Assembly (NCBI GenBank): GCA_030123675.1
Contig: JASJYH010000016.1
Span: 1 to 35,290 of the forward strand
Length of the DNA stretch: 35,290 bases
Reading direction: 5' to 3'
Origin: Anaerolineae bacterium
Lineage (GTDB): Bacteria > Chloroflexota > Anaerolineae > Anaerolineales > Villigracilaceae
Shown: piece after piece, positions 1 to 8,008 of the stretch
Layout: every line of letters begins with the position of its first letter
Numbering within the stretch: position 1 is the first letter of the stretch
The notes under the pieces: model-generated
What the model saw: only the letters and a program-made list of their open reading frames with translations
What the model was told of the DNA's origin: nothing
Databases searched by the model: none
Position numbers and translations under genes: made by a program

Positions 1-875
1 ACAGGTTTGCTAATTAATTCAGCCAATCCATTCCCATCTTTGATATCCAAGTCGAGGCCCAGGCCACCCTGCCCCGGAGTAATTTCTGCCACGATAATAT
101 CTGCCTGGGAATGCTTGTTCAGACTAGCAGCCAGGTTGGAGACGAGTGTTGAAACACCTATTCCTCTATCTGCGGCAATTAAACCTACTACAAAGCCAGG
201 CTGCGCGTTAAATGGTTGCGCGGGCGGTCTATTTTCTTTAAATTGGGTAACCAGACGAGAATTTTCTTCTTCCAACAAATTAATTATTCTCTTACGATTC
301 TGCAATGCTTTTTCGGCTTTTTGAAGGACTGCCTCTGCATTATCATAGTTAGATTTCGCAGTACCGTGTATTTTTTCAGCACGCCTGACATCAAGATCTG
401 CCTCTTGAATGGCTTGAGTTGTACTTTCTATGCGTTCTGATTGAGCTTTTCGGCGCTCGCTAATTTCTTCTATGTGAGCGGTTTTGGCCTCTTCAGGTGA
501 ATTTATAGCGCGTTCAAGTAAGGCTTTCACATGCGCTTGTAATTCAGATGGATTAGTGGGCTTGGTTAAATAATCATCTGCGCCAACTTCGAACCCAGCC
601 ACTTTGTCATCTAATTGAGTCTTTGCGCTAAACATCAAGATAGGAATACCATCTGTAACTTGGTCCTGACTTAGGCGGCGAGCCACCTCGTACCCATCCA
701 TATCAGGCATCATAATGTCTAAAAGAATAAGGTTGGGTTTGTCTTCGAGAGCTCTGTCCAGACCTAGCTGGCCGTTGGTTGCCTCCAAGATTTGATAACC
801 CTCCCTTTTCAACATCAGGCCAACCAGCCGGAGCGTGTCTAAATCATCATCGATAATTAATATTTTTGCTGCCAT
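1..875 (-). CDS. Response regulator with C-terminal CpaE/MinD-like ATPase domain (3' part outside window)
   Basis: The reverse strand reads an uninterrupted protein from ATG at 875 to the window edge (291 codons), so the C-terminus is missing. Residues 1-120 are a CheY-like receiver: acidic pair D10/D11, phospho-acceptor D53 in LLDIMMPDMDG, S83 and K105 (YLTKP). Residues 125-215 are charged and heptad-like (probable coiled coil). From about 228 a P-loop ATPase of the MinD/ParA/CpaE type begins, with the deviant Walker A AADRGIGVSTLVSNLAA; the following GGLGLDLDIKDGNGL resembles the switch region of CpaE, which localises type IV/Flp pili in other bacteria. Receiver plus CpaE-like fusions are known in pilus (tad) loci, but no pilus gene is in view, so that role is inference. 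The first Lys of the deviant Walker motif is Arg here. No clear Shine-Dalgarno sequence is seen. Confidence 0.8.
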   Translation of the reverse strand, partial: MAAKILIIDDDLDTLRLVGLMLKREGYQILEATNGQLGLDRALEDKPNLILLDIMMPDMDGYEVARRLSQDQVTDGIPILMFSAKTQLDDKVAGFEVGADDYLTKPTNPSELQAHVKALLERAINSPEEAKTAHIEEISERRKAQSERIESTTQAIQEADLDVRRAEKIHGTAKSNYDNAEAVLQKAEKALQNRKRIINLLEEENSRLVTQFKENRPPAQPFNAQPGFVVGLIAADRGIGVSTLVSNLAASLNKHSQADIIVAEITPGQGGLGLDLDIKDGNGLAELISKP

Positions 876-961
876 CGATTTATTCTTTAAGCTTGTAAGA
901 CAAGTTTAGCATAAAGGGTATAACCAATCAAGCACATGTATAGTATCCCGAATCTCCATGT

Positions 962-967
962 TATAAT
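962..967 (+). promoter_or_regulatory. Candidate -10 box upstream of tmRNA
   Basis: Consensus TATAAT, 41 nt before the mature tmRNA 5' end, which fits a precursor trimmed by RNase P. No good -35 hexamer is seen 16-18 nt upstream, so this is a -10-only call. Confidence 0.45.
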
Positions 968-1007
968 GATTACGATTAAGTTTTCTCGTAAAAAACTTCT
1001 TCTTTAA

Positions 1008-1393
1008 GGGGATGACAGGCTTCGACGGGAGAGGTAGTTCCCGGAATGCGAGCCGAGAGGCGCCGATCTCGTAAAACCAGCGCAAACCTTTAAGTGCCAA
1101 ACGCACTTCATATGCTGCTATGCCCCTCGCCGCATAAGGCGAATGCATAACAGTCGGTCTCCAATGTTGAGGCCGCGTCCACTTGTTCCGATCTCCGCCA
1201 GGAGCAGGCCCGGGCGAGACAAACGCGGAGTGCCGCACATTACGCCGCTAACCGTGCGAAAGATTAAGCGGCTGGCGCAGGGTAATCCTCGCCAGTTGAG
1301 GTACCCTGTGTGACCATTTTCAACTGGCTACGCTCGTAGATTTTCGAGGCGCGAATCTTTCGGACGCGGGTTCGATTCCCGCCATCTCCACCA
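1008..1393 (+). ncRNA. ssrA: tmRNA (transfer-messenger RNA)
   Basis: This RNA rescues ribosomes stalled on broken mRNAs by acting first as tRNA-Ala and then as a short template for a degradation tag. The 5' end GGGGATG pairs with CATCTCC before the encoded ACCA at 1390-1393 (one G-U pair). The T-arm (GGTTCGATTCC) and the 5' landmark GACAGGCTTCGACGGG are typical. The likely tag frame is 1096-1137: resume codon GCC, then AKRTSYAAMPLAA and TAA, ending in the usual LAA-type degron. The length, 386 nt, is normal. Transcription converges with the kinase gene and ends at the palindrome 1425-1460. The resume codon is inferred from position and the LAA ending. Confidence 0.96.
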
Positions 1394-1424
1394 TAATCCT
1401 AATCTTTAAGGTGATTAGCGATGA

Positions 1425-1460
1425 TTAAAGCCCCCAGATCATATGATCTGGGGGCTTTAA
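1425..1460. terminator. Bidirectional terminator between tmRNA and kinase gene
   Basis: A perfect 36-nt palindrome (arm TTAAAGCCCCCAGATCAT) lies between convergent transcripts. The G/C core is flanked by A and T runs on both sides, so it can work on either strand, although the U tract is short. Confidence 0.85.
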
Positions 1461-1486
1461 TGTCATCAGGAAATAAATTAACCAAA

Positions 1487-3604
1487 TTAAGGACTGTTTT
1501 CTATCGGTCTCCAGGCCGGGTCAAAATCATCACTGGGGTCGGTGGTTACTCGTGTGCGGTTATCACCACTCGCGGTTATGTAGAATATATCTTTATTTTC
1601 ACTCTCACCCACACCTTCGTAGACCATCCAGAAACCATCTGATGAGTAGCTGAGATTTTCGATCCCAGATACACCCAGCCTAAACCGAGAAGCATTTTGT
1701 GTATTTCGGTCTTCATAACGAATTTGCATTATCCATGGTAGCGAAGGGATGTTAACTCTTTGCTGGCTGAAAAGTATGTACTCCCCATCTGGAGACCAAA
1801 CTGGAAAAAAGTCCCGTAGTAGTTGTCCACTGCGGACCATTTGGACACTGTTTTGTCCTGTATCAGTCATAGTCCATATTTGCAAGGCGCCAACGCGCTT
1901 TTTAACATATACGATCTGATTCCCAAATGGAGACCAGAAGGGCTGATAGTTTTCCTCGTCAAGTTCTGTGTCTGTTAGCCGGACGAGCTGAGAATCATCC
2001 AGGTTGATTGAATAAATTTCGCTGTGTCCATCACGTAAGGAGGTGAAAACGATGCGAGAGCCATCAGGTGACCAAGCTGGATCAAAGTCCCCACCAGACA
2101 CTGTGGTTAATGGCGTTAATTCACCCCCGTCTACATTAATAGTATAAAGGCTCGAATTGCGATAGGAATCCGATCTGAGCTTGCAAGGCGAAGTGAAAAC
2201 CAGCTTTGCGCCATCTGGCGACCAGGATGGTTGACAGGCTCCATCCGGCTGGTTTGTTATGGGATGTACGTTGTCTCCAAGCGCGTCAACCAAATAGATT
2301 TGTGGAATGCCTGTCCGCGCGGATGCAAATGCAATTTGACCTTGGCCGCCACCAAGCGGTGTAGGGGCAGGTGTAAGTGTAATGCTTGGGGTCGCTGATA
2401 ACCCTTCAGTTGGAAAAATGGTAGGCGCGAGCGTATGCGTCATAACCGCTTCCGGCACTGGGGTTAAAATTGGCGTAAAGGAAACTGTTAGTTGCGGTAT
2501 AGGAGTAGGTGTTTGTGTTTTATCTATCCACGGGATGAACCCAGCAACAGATGCAGGTACCAGGGGCGGATAATAATATGAAACAGCACCTGTGCCCCCA
2601 ACCAAAAACAATAGTATCCAAAATAATGGCAATATACATCCAGTCTTGCGTTTTTTCTTTTTCTTGGGTGGTATAAATTCATGCTCTGGCTCAGCAGCCA
2701 TTTGCTTAGGTTTTTTAGGAAGAGAAGATCCTTCCGCTGAGTCTTCATCGGAAGGCAAGGTCGAGATTAGGTAATTGCCGGCCAATCGCCTTGTGGCTGA
2801 TTTCGAGCCAAGTAATGCCTTTTTAAAATCCTCGGCATTTTGGTAGCGGTCTTTTGGATCAATCGCCATTGATGTCTCAATCGCAGATGCCAGGCGCCGC
2901 GAAACTTTGCTGTTGCGTTTGCGCACAGGTGTAAGTTCAGCATTGTCCATTGCGCGCGCCAAGCCATCTTCAGGAATAGTAGCGGTCAGAGCTGCATAAA
3001 GAGTAGCACCAAGCGAGTAAATATCGGTGCGTACATCGGTGCGCGCAGTGCCATACTGTTCTGGTGGGGAATAGCCAGGTGTCATCGCGCGCGCGCCTGT
3101 GGTTGTAGCTTGAGCGCCTTGAACTACCTTGGCAAGACCAAAATCTACCAGAAAAATTTGTCCTTCTGGGGCGATCTTGACATTTCCCGGTTTCAAATCT
3201 CGGTGAAGAATAGGGGGTTTGCGGGTGTGTAAATATCCAAGGGCATCGCACATCGCTGCGCCGATCATGATGACTTCTTTTTCGGCAATTACCCCCACGC
3301 GTTCCATTCGTTGGCGTAAATCTTCTCCTTCTATGAAGTCCATGACGAGATATTGCCCCTGCTCGCCCTCTCCGAAGTGATCTGAAACGCGCGGCAAGTT
3401 TGGATGGCGTAAATTCGCCAGGATGACAGCCTCTAGACGAAATTGACGAGCATATTCATCTGTTGTGAACAGGTTTTCTTTAAGCGCAATATCTACCCCC
3501 AGGTTTTCATCAACAGCGCGATAGACAGATCCCATGCCCCCTTGCCCCATGATCTCAACAACACGATAGCGGTTGTGTAGAAGAGTACCACGTTCTAAGG
3601 TCAT
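1487..3604 (-). CDS. Membrane Ser/Thr protein kinase with external TolB/WD40-like propeller
   Basis: A 705-residue PknB-type (Hanks) kinase expected in the cytoplasmic membrane. Residues 12-265 hold the kinase: glycine loop GQGGMGSVYRA (20-30), K42, helix-C E58, catalytic HRDLKPGN (134-141), DFG (154-156) and SPPEQY in place of the usual APE. A basic stretch (KKKKKRK, about 314-320) precedes one membrane helix (about 321-344). A Thr/Pro linker (about 363-417) leads to an external region with repeated PD40 motifs such as PSWSPDGAKLVF, PAWSPDGSRIVF and PVWSPDGEYILF, i.e. a beta propeller. All key kinase residues are present, so it should be active. The propeller is presumably a sensor or protein-binding domain; its ligand is unknown. 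Start ATG 3604 follows a GGAGAG about 10 nt upstream. Confidence 0.95.
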   Translation of the reverse strand: MTLERGTLLHNRYRVVEIMGQGGMGSVYRAVDENLGVDIALKENLFTTDEYARQFRLEAVILANLRHPNLPRVSDHFGEGEQGQYLVMDFIEGEDLRQRMERVGVIAEKEVIMIGAAMCDALGYLHTRKPPILHRDLKPGNVKIAPEGQIFLVDFGLAKVVQGAQATTTGARAMTPGYSPPEQYGTARTDVRTDIYSLGATLYAALTATIPEDGLARAMDNAELTPVRKRNSKVSRRLASAIETSMAIDPKDRYQNAEDFKKALLGSKSATRRLAGNYLISTLPSDEDSAEGSSLPKKPKQMAAEPEHEFIPPKKKKKRKTGCILPLFWILLFLVGGTGAVSYYYPPLVPASVAGFIPWIDKTQTPTPIPQLTVSFTPILTPVPEAVMTHTLAPTIFPTEGLSATPSITLTPAPTPLGGGQGQIAFASARTGIPQIYLVDALGDNVHPITNQPDGACQPSWSPDGAKLVFTSPCKLRSDSYRNSSLYTINVDGGELTPLTTVSGGDFDPAWSPDGSRIVFTSLRDGHSEIYSINLDDSQLVRLTDTELDEENYQPFWSPFGNQIVYVKKRVGALQIWTMTDTGQNSVQMVRSGQLLRDFFPVWSPDGEYILFSQQRVNIPSLPWIMQIRYEDRNTQNASRFRLGVSGIENLSYSSDGFWMVYEGVGESENKDIFYITASGDNRTRVTTDPSDDFDPAWRPIENSP

Positions 3605-3651
3605 TAATGATTTGCTCTCCAGTAAATTTGATTTAGGATCTTAGCCCGCTG

Positions 3652-3657
3652 ATTATA
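3652..3657 (-). promoter_or_regulatory. Candidate -10 box of the kinase gene
   Basis: TATAAT on the minus strand, 47 nt before the ATG of the kinase gene. No convincing -35 box is visible. Confidence 0.35.
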
Positions 3658-3758
3658 TCACCGAGACGAACTTGATCAGTTTTTGAGATTTTATTAAAAT
3701 TGTATAGAATTGGGTAAAAGTCGAATTACTATTATTGAGATTTACATTAATTGTTTAT

Positions 3759-3885
3759 GTCATGCTGAACGGAGTGAAGCATCTCATTCTCGGGAAAAGA
3801 GACTCTTCGCTGTGCTCACACCGTCCCGGTATCCCCGTCTCGGGCCGACGCCCTCTCGGGGCGGACTGCCTTCGGAAGAGTGACA
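3759..3885. repeat. Probable dispersed intergenic repeat
   Basis: The element starts TGTCATGCTGAACGGAGTG and ends GAAGAGTGACA, so its ends form a TGTCA/TGACA inverted repeat. It is much richer in G+C than the AT-rich spacer around it. Sequences of the type 'TGTCATGCTGAAC...GAAGCATCTC...GACTCTTCGCTGTGCTC' are widely dispersed between genes in Chloroflexota and other bacteria (general knowledge, not searched here). Only one copy lies in this window. The rest of the 3605-3981 gap is AT-rich and shows nothing else. Confidence 0.6.
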
Positions 3886-3981
3886 AAACCTTTACCAATT
3901 ATTGTATACGTAAATAATATAAAAATTGCCAAGAGAAACAATATACATTGGTAGAAATTGATCTTTGTAATTCTCAATACA

Positions 3982-4977
3982 TTAATTATTAGCGTTTTTC
4001 TCCCATTCTTTAACGCGATCGAAAAGTTTTTGTAAGGGCTTTAAATCTGCTATATCCACAGCCAGGTTTTTGGTGCGAGTTTTGTTGTATTGAAATACGT
4101 GACTGCCGGGTGCGATTTTGCTACTGCGCTGCGTGAATTCTTCCCAAGAAATGTAACCAGTTAATAAAACCTCCATACCATAGAGCCAGATATTACCCCA
4201 GGCAAATGGATCAATAATGTATGAATCGCCTATAACAGGACTATGTACTCCTACTCTGGCTTTGGGCAATTTGTCTACATGAAGAGCTGAAAGGGAGAAG
4301 AAACTTTCTTCGATAGCAACCTTTTTCATTGGAGGAAGGTCAATTGTATACGTCAGAAAATCTCGATTTTTGGTCAGCCCACTAAGTTCAATAGTAATTA
4401 TATCTGATGCTTCGGACTTGAGCGTCAGCGGCTTGATCGGTTTCCAATTTTTTGGCCGATTCCATTCGTTTGGCATGGTGTGGATAAGGTAGATGGGCTG
4501 GCTAGCATTCAGGGCCTTTTCAATGTGGGATTGCGATGCAGCTACCAACCCGGCCAGAAAAGCAAAAATATACAGGTCATCGTAGCGGCGGCCGTCTTTC
4601 GTATGCTGGTCAGAGGGTACCAATGCTGGGGCTTTCAATAGCACCTTGGGCTGAGTCCGAAGCGAAGAGATCTGTCGTCGATGAGAGATGTGAAAAGACT
4701 TGATGTCACATCGATGGCCGCCCAGCGAAACATCGTATCTATCTCGATCAGTGAACGGGGTGGCGCCTTTAACTTCGAAGGGGATATCATGCTCACTTAG
4801 ATAGCGCCGGAAAGCTAACTCAACAGCCACACCTGCTACAATACGCCGCAAGCGGTCAAAAGGCGAACCGCCCATACGATTGTAGGTATATGGCAGCGAG
4901 CGGATTGCATAGGCAATCCCGCCTTCGGTCAGATCAGGGGTGTAAGGCAGGCGCAGGAAGTCAGATGTGGTAAGCAT
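3982..4977 (-). CDS. Putative type II restriction endonuclease (PD-(D/E)XK type)
   Basis: A 331-residue protein immediately downstream (58 nt) of a DNA methyltransferase on the same strand. I do not recognise a named family. A plausible nuclease core is E53 (VAVELAFRRYL), then D82 (RYDVSLGG) and D91-x-K93 (RCDIKSF), matching the D-Xn-(D/E)-X-K spacing of PD-(D/E)XK nucleases. The C-terminal half contains a cluster of aromatic residues (DPFAWGNIWLYGMEVL). There is no membrane segment or signal. Methylase first, nuclease second is a common order for restriction-modification pairs because it allows DNA protection before cutting. Function is inferred from context plus this weak motif; it could instead be another accessory protein. 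The target sequence cannot be deduced. Confidence 0.62.
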   Translation of the reverse strand: MLTTSDFLRLPYTPDLTEGGIAYAIRSLPYTYNRMGGSPFDRLRRIVAGVAVELAFRRYLSEHDIPFEVKGATPFTDRDRYDVSLGGHRCDIKSFHISHRRQISSLRTQPKVLLKAPALVPSDQHTKDGRRYDDLYIFAFLAGLVAASQSHIEKALNASQPIYLIHTMPNEWNRPKNWKPIKPLTLKSEASDIITIELSGLTKNRDFLTYTIDLPPMKKVAIEESFFSLSALHVDKLPKARVGVHSPVIGDSYIIDPFAWGNIWLYGMEVLLTGYISWEEFTQRSSKIAPGSHVFQYNKTRTKNLAVDIADLKPLQKLFDRVKEWEKNANN

Positions 4978-5035
4978 CTCGATCTATTAGCTGGGGCAAT
5001 AGATTAAAACCTGACAAGTTATGCTCATTTTTCTC

Positions 5036-5848
5036 CTATTCATTCCTGAACTGCAAACAATAGTGATGAAAGGTATTACTGACCCAGGCGCTGTTCATCC
5101 CGTATGGAGCCAGGCGCTGGTTATCTTGCATCCAAATTTTTTCGTCTTTGAGCGTGTAAGTTTTTCCCAGCTCGCGGCCGATATCCCAGGCCAGGGGGTA
5201 GATCTTGCCACCCTTTTTGACGTTCTTGACGATAATTGTCAGATAGGCTTTCTCTCGTAATAGCGATTGTAATCCTACGTAAATACCGACCAATCTTTCC
5301 AGAAACTCTTCATAATCGTCCAGGTTCCCCACGTCATTGGGATCATCCGAGTAAAAGACATCCAACTCCGCCGAAGTTCGACGCTTCTTTTGGGTCTTAG
5401 CGCCACGGGCGCGCAACATATCCCAATAAGGAGGTGAAGTCAATACATAGTCAATCTTGGGGAGCTGGTTATTGGTGGCGTTGGTTGCGTCGCCGATGAT
5501 GACTTTAGAGGTTAAGCGTTCGACCTTTTCTCCAAGCGATTGACGTTCTTCTTTGACTATTTGCTCAGCAATTTCAGCGTATTTTGGATTGAGTTCGATG
5601 CCGTAGGAATTGCGTCCTGCCCGCAATGCCGCTACCAACGTGGAGCCCGTGCCTGCCATCGGATCAAGAACGATTTCTTCGTTTTTTGTAAAGAACTCGA
5701 TGAATTCCTGCGCCATGGTCTCTGGGAATTTTGCTGGGTGAACAAGAACGCCCTTCCGGCGCGGTGGAGGATTGTGAATAAACCAGGATTTCTGGAATTT
5801 AAGCCAGGATTTTGGGTCAAGGTCATTGAGCTTGTTTGGACGTTTCAT
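5036..5848 (-). CDS. Site-specific DNA methyltransferase (N4-cytosine or N6-adenine, SPPY type)
   Basis: A 270-residue SAM-dependent amino-methyltransferase. It shows a motif X-like HPAKFPE (37-43), SAM-binding motif I LDPMAGTGSTLVAAL (61-75), acidic motif II-like GIELNP (83-88), GDAT (119-122) and the catalytic TSPPYWD (137-143). The order X-I-IV with little between I and IV is that of gamma-class enzymes. TSPPY is most common among N4-cytosine methylases, but N6-adenine cannot be excluded. It is paired with the nuclease-like gene downstream. The start is ATG 5848, with a consensus TATAAT only 6 nt upstream and no Shine-Dalgarno site, so the mRNA is probably leaderless. Confidence 0.9.
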   Translation of the reverse strand: MKRPNKLNDLDPKSWLKFQKSWFIHNPPPRRKGVLVHPAKFPETMAQEFIEFFTKNEEIVLDPMAGTGSTLVAALRAGRNSYGIELNPKYAEIAEQIVKEERQSLGEKVERLTSKVIIGDATNATNNQLPKIDYVLTSPPYWDMLRARGAKTQKKRRTSAELDVFYSDDPNDVGNLDDYEEFLERLVGIYVGLQSLLREKAYLTIIVKNVKKGGKIYPLAWDIGRELGKTYTLKDEKIWMQDNQRLAPYGMNSAWVSNTFHHYCLQFRNE

Positions 5849-5854
5849 GATCGA

Positions 5855-5860
5855 ATTATA
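5855..5860 (-). promoter_or_regulatory. -10 box of the methyltransferase gene, leaderless spacing
   Basis: Minus-strand TATAAT ends 6 nt before ATG 5848. A transcript starting at the usual +7 would begin on the A of the start codon. No strong -35 hexamer is seen. Confidence 0.6.
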
Positions 5861-5891
5861 CCCACGCTAAGGGTGCACTAGAAAATCAAAC

Positions 5892-5922
5892 TCACCTGGA
5901 TCGCGATGTTCGTCTCAGGTGA
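5892..5922 (-). terminator. Weak terminator after the lipoprotein gene
   Basis: TCACCTG (5892-5898) pairs with CAGGTGA (5916-5922) directly after the stop codon of the 5923-6711 gene. On the minus strand the hairpin is followed by GTTTGATTTTC, a poor U tract. Confidence 0.4.
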
Positions 5923-6711
5923 TTAATCAGGTACAGCTGTTTTGGTCGGGGGCTTGAAATTAACGGTTTGAACGACCAAATCAGAGAAGGTGACGGTCAC
6001 AGGCGTCTCGCCCAGCGAGCGTGCGAACACCCCAACTGTCCCAGAAGATAGATTTAGATCTGTTATGCTAAACTGGAAACGGCCGTTTAGGAATAGGCGC
6101 AATTCCGGACCGACCGCCCAGACACCAATACGGACTTCACTCGGCGCGCCCGGCGGCACGTCTCCACTGGGGACGAATTCATGCAAGTCATGTCGCTCTT
6201 TGAGGCTGATCCGTTCTGCATGTATCTGCCCATTGCAGGTCAATGAGAAGCGGTAATACGTGGCAGCGTTGCCACGCACCAAAAATCCATATTCGTCCGC
6301 GTCACGACATAAGCTGGGACGGGCTGTGATTTCAGCGTAAAAGTCTCCTAGCACCAATTCCCGCTGCAGGCTGATCAAATATACCCCCGGCTTAACTGCC
6401 AATGTCAAGCGATCACGGCTAAGGGTAGCGGAACCTTCGTCGGAAGTGGCGGTATCCCAGGTAGATGAATCGCTGAAATCGTCGGTGACCATAACACCAT
6501 TCAAACCAGTCAGCATCTCTGGTGTGGCGGGTTGCGTAAATATCGCTTGAGGCGTGTGGGTGGCCGTGGCCGGAAACCAGACTGGGGTCGGAGTCTGAAA
6601 GGGTGTTGAAGTGGCTGGTCGTGGCGTGGCCGTAATAGAATCAAGCCGCACACCGGAGCAAGCTGTGAGCAATAGGCAGCATACGATAATGAAGAAACGC
6701 GGCAACATCAT
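5923..6711 (-). CDS. Lipoprotein with concanavalin-like (LamG/DUF1080-type) domain
   Basis: A 262-residue secreted lipoprotein. Residues 1-18 are a signal peptide ending in the lipobox LTAC (C18 lipidated), followed by a Thr/Pro-rich linker to about residue 60 typical of envelope proteins in Anaerolineae. From about 72 the sequence VTDDFSDSSTWD begins a beta-sandwich fold: DFSD...W, YLISLQREL, GDFYAEITARP, YYRFSLTCNG and LRLFLNGRFQF are the strand pattern of family-16-like or LamG/DUF1080 jelly rolls. No glycosidase catalytic motif is visible, so carbohydrate or surface binding is more likely than catalysis. ATG 6711 is followed at once by a second ATG; either could start. Confidence 0.8.
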   Translation of the reverse strand: MMLPRFFIIVCCLLLTACSGVRLDSITATPRPATSTPFQTPTPVWFPATATHTPQAIFTQPATPEMLTGLNGVMVTDDFSDSSTWDTATSDEGSATLSRDRLTLAVKPGVYLISLQRELVLGDFYAEITARPSLCRDADEYGFLVRGNAATYYRFSLTCNGQIHAERISLKERHDLHEFVPSGDVPPGAPSEVRIGVWAVGPELRLFLNGRFQFSITDLNLSSGTVGVFARSLGETPVTVTFSDLVVQTVNFKPPTKTAVPD

Positions 6712-6743
6712 AGGTATCTAAATGCTAAAACAAGGCTGGGATG

Positions 6744-6767
6744 ATGTAAAATACAACCGTTTTACAT
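6744..6767. promoter_or_regulatory. Perfect inverted repeat, possible operator
   Basis: ATGTAAAA (6744-6751), an 8-nt spacer, then TTTTACAT (6760-6767), in the intergenic region between the divergent lipoprotein and epimerase genes. The arms are AT-rich with no U tract, so it is more like a protein-binding dyad than a terminator. The regulator is unknown. Confidence 0.45.
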
Positions 6768-6877
6768 TCTACTGCTATTTGCATAAATAGGCGAACTTCC
6801 GTTCAGATTTGCTGGGTAAAAACAAGTTTTGGAATACAAATATTTACGCAGCACGCAGTAGCATAGAGGAGGAAACT

Positions 6878-7888
6878 ATGGCTGAAAAACAAGTCCTTGT
6901 AACTGGCGCGTGTGGCGAGATCGGCCAAGCCCTTGTCCAAAGTTTAGCGAAGCGTGGAGGCTATCGAATTTTTTCTGCAGATCTGGCGCCATTGCCAGAT
7001 GCGATCGCTTCGTTGGTTGACGAGCATTTTCAGGGGGATCTGGTTATCAAGGCTAAATATTTTTACGATTATGATTTCGATGTTATTTTTCACCTGGCTG
7101 CGTCGCTTTCTTCAACTGCAGAAAAATCACCGGAGGTGGCACATCGTATCAATGTTGATGGGACCATGTTGTTGTTGTCCATGGCAGCCTATCGATCTGA
7201 AAAATATGAGAAAGAAGTTAAGTTTTTGTTTCCCAGCACAATTGCAGTTTATGGTTTTCCGAGTTTAAAGGAGAAGACCGCTGCAGGACAAATCAAAGAG
7301 AACGAGTGGAATAATCCGCAAACCATGTACGGCTGCACGAAATTGCATTGTGAAAAATTGGGCCTGTATTACAGCAGTTTTATGGGTCAGCGTCATTTAG
7401 ACCCAAATCCGCCCACCATGTTGGATTTCCGTGCGATTCGATTTCCAGGGCTAATCAGCGCGTTTACAGTTCCGAACGGCGGGACAAGTGATTACGGACC
7501 TGAGATGTTGCACGCAGCGGCTCAATTCAAGCCCTATGTCTGCTTCGTGCGCGAAGACACGAAAATCTCCTTTATGGCAATGCAGGACGCTGTTAAATCA
7601 TTGTTGATGCTGATGGATGCCCCACATGAAAACTTGACTTATCCAGTATATAACATTGCTGCTTTTAGCCTAACAGCCAGGGAATTTTCCGAGTGGTCGC
7701 TCAAATCTTTCCCGGAAGCAAAGATAACTTTTGAGCCTAATATCCAACGCCAGGGCATTGTCGATTCATGGCCGGAAGACCTGGATGATTCTATGGCCCG
7801 CAAGGAGTGGGGCTGGAAACCAGATTACGATGTAGAGCGGTTCTTTAACGAATACTTTCTGCCCGAGATCAGGAAGAGGTATGAATAG
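6878..7888 (+). CDS. NAD-dependent epimerase/dehydratase, L-threonine 3-dehydrogenase-like
   Basis: A 336-residue extended short-chain dehydrogenase. The NAD-binding glycine motif is TGACGEIGQ (9-17); D35 (SADL) suits NAD over NADP. HLAASLSS (72-79) follows strand 4, the catalytic Ser/Thr lies in FPSTIAVYG (118-126), and the Y-x3-K pair is Y151/K155 in MYGCTKL. The PSTIAVYG and YGCTK context and the length fit SDR-type L-threonine dehydrogenases, which oxidise L-threonine to 2-amino-3-oxobutyrate, but nucleotide-sugar epimerases share this layout and no biosynthetic partner is adjacent. The start is ATG 6878 because AGGAGG sits 5 nt upstream (6867-6872); an upstream in-frame ATG at 6809 lacks such a site. 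Confidence 0.88.
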   Translation: MAEKQVLVTGACGEIGQALVQSLAKRGGYRIFSADLAPLPDAIASLVDEHFQGDLVIKAKYFYDYDFDVIFHLAASLSSTAEKSPEVAHRINVDGTMLLLSMAAYRSEKYEKEVKFLFPSTIAVYGFPSLKEKTAAGQIKENEWNNPQTMYGCTKLHCEKLGLYYSSFMGQRHLDPNPPTMLDFRAIRFPGLISAFTVPNGGTSDYGPEMLHAAAQFKPYVCFVREDTKISFMAMQDAVKSLLMLMDAPHENLTYPVYNIAAFSLTAREFSEWSLKSFPEAKITFEPNIQRQGIVDSWPEDLDDSMARKEWGWKPDYDVERFFNEYFLPEIRKRYE

Positions 7889-7992
7889 GCGCTGGGTTGC
7901 TATGGTTTTGTGTTGTTTATAAATTTGTAAAAGTGTAAAACATAGTAAATCTCCAACAAAACCAGACCCGCTTTTGCTACCATAAATCCTGA

Positions 7993-7998
7993 TATAAT
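7993..7998 (+). promoter_or_regulatory. -10 box of the LysM protein gene
   Basis: TATAAT ends 10 nt before ATG 8009, giving a leader of about 4 nt at most. No Shine-Dalgarno site is present. Confidence 0.55.
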
Positions 7999-8008
7999 CC
8001 GCGTACTT

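Noticed and set aside
906-1238. Open frame on the minus strand across the tmRNA
   Set aside because: It overlaps the tmRNA structure, has no ribosome site and no recognisable protein.
3735-3917. Short plus-strand open frame
   Set aside because: It lies within the dispersed repeat; composition and lack of a ribosome site argue against a gene.
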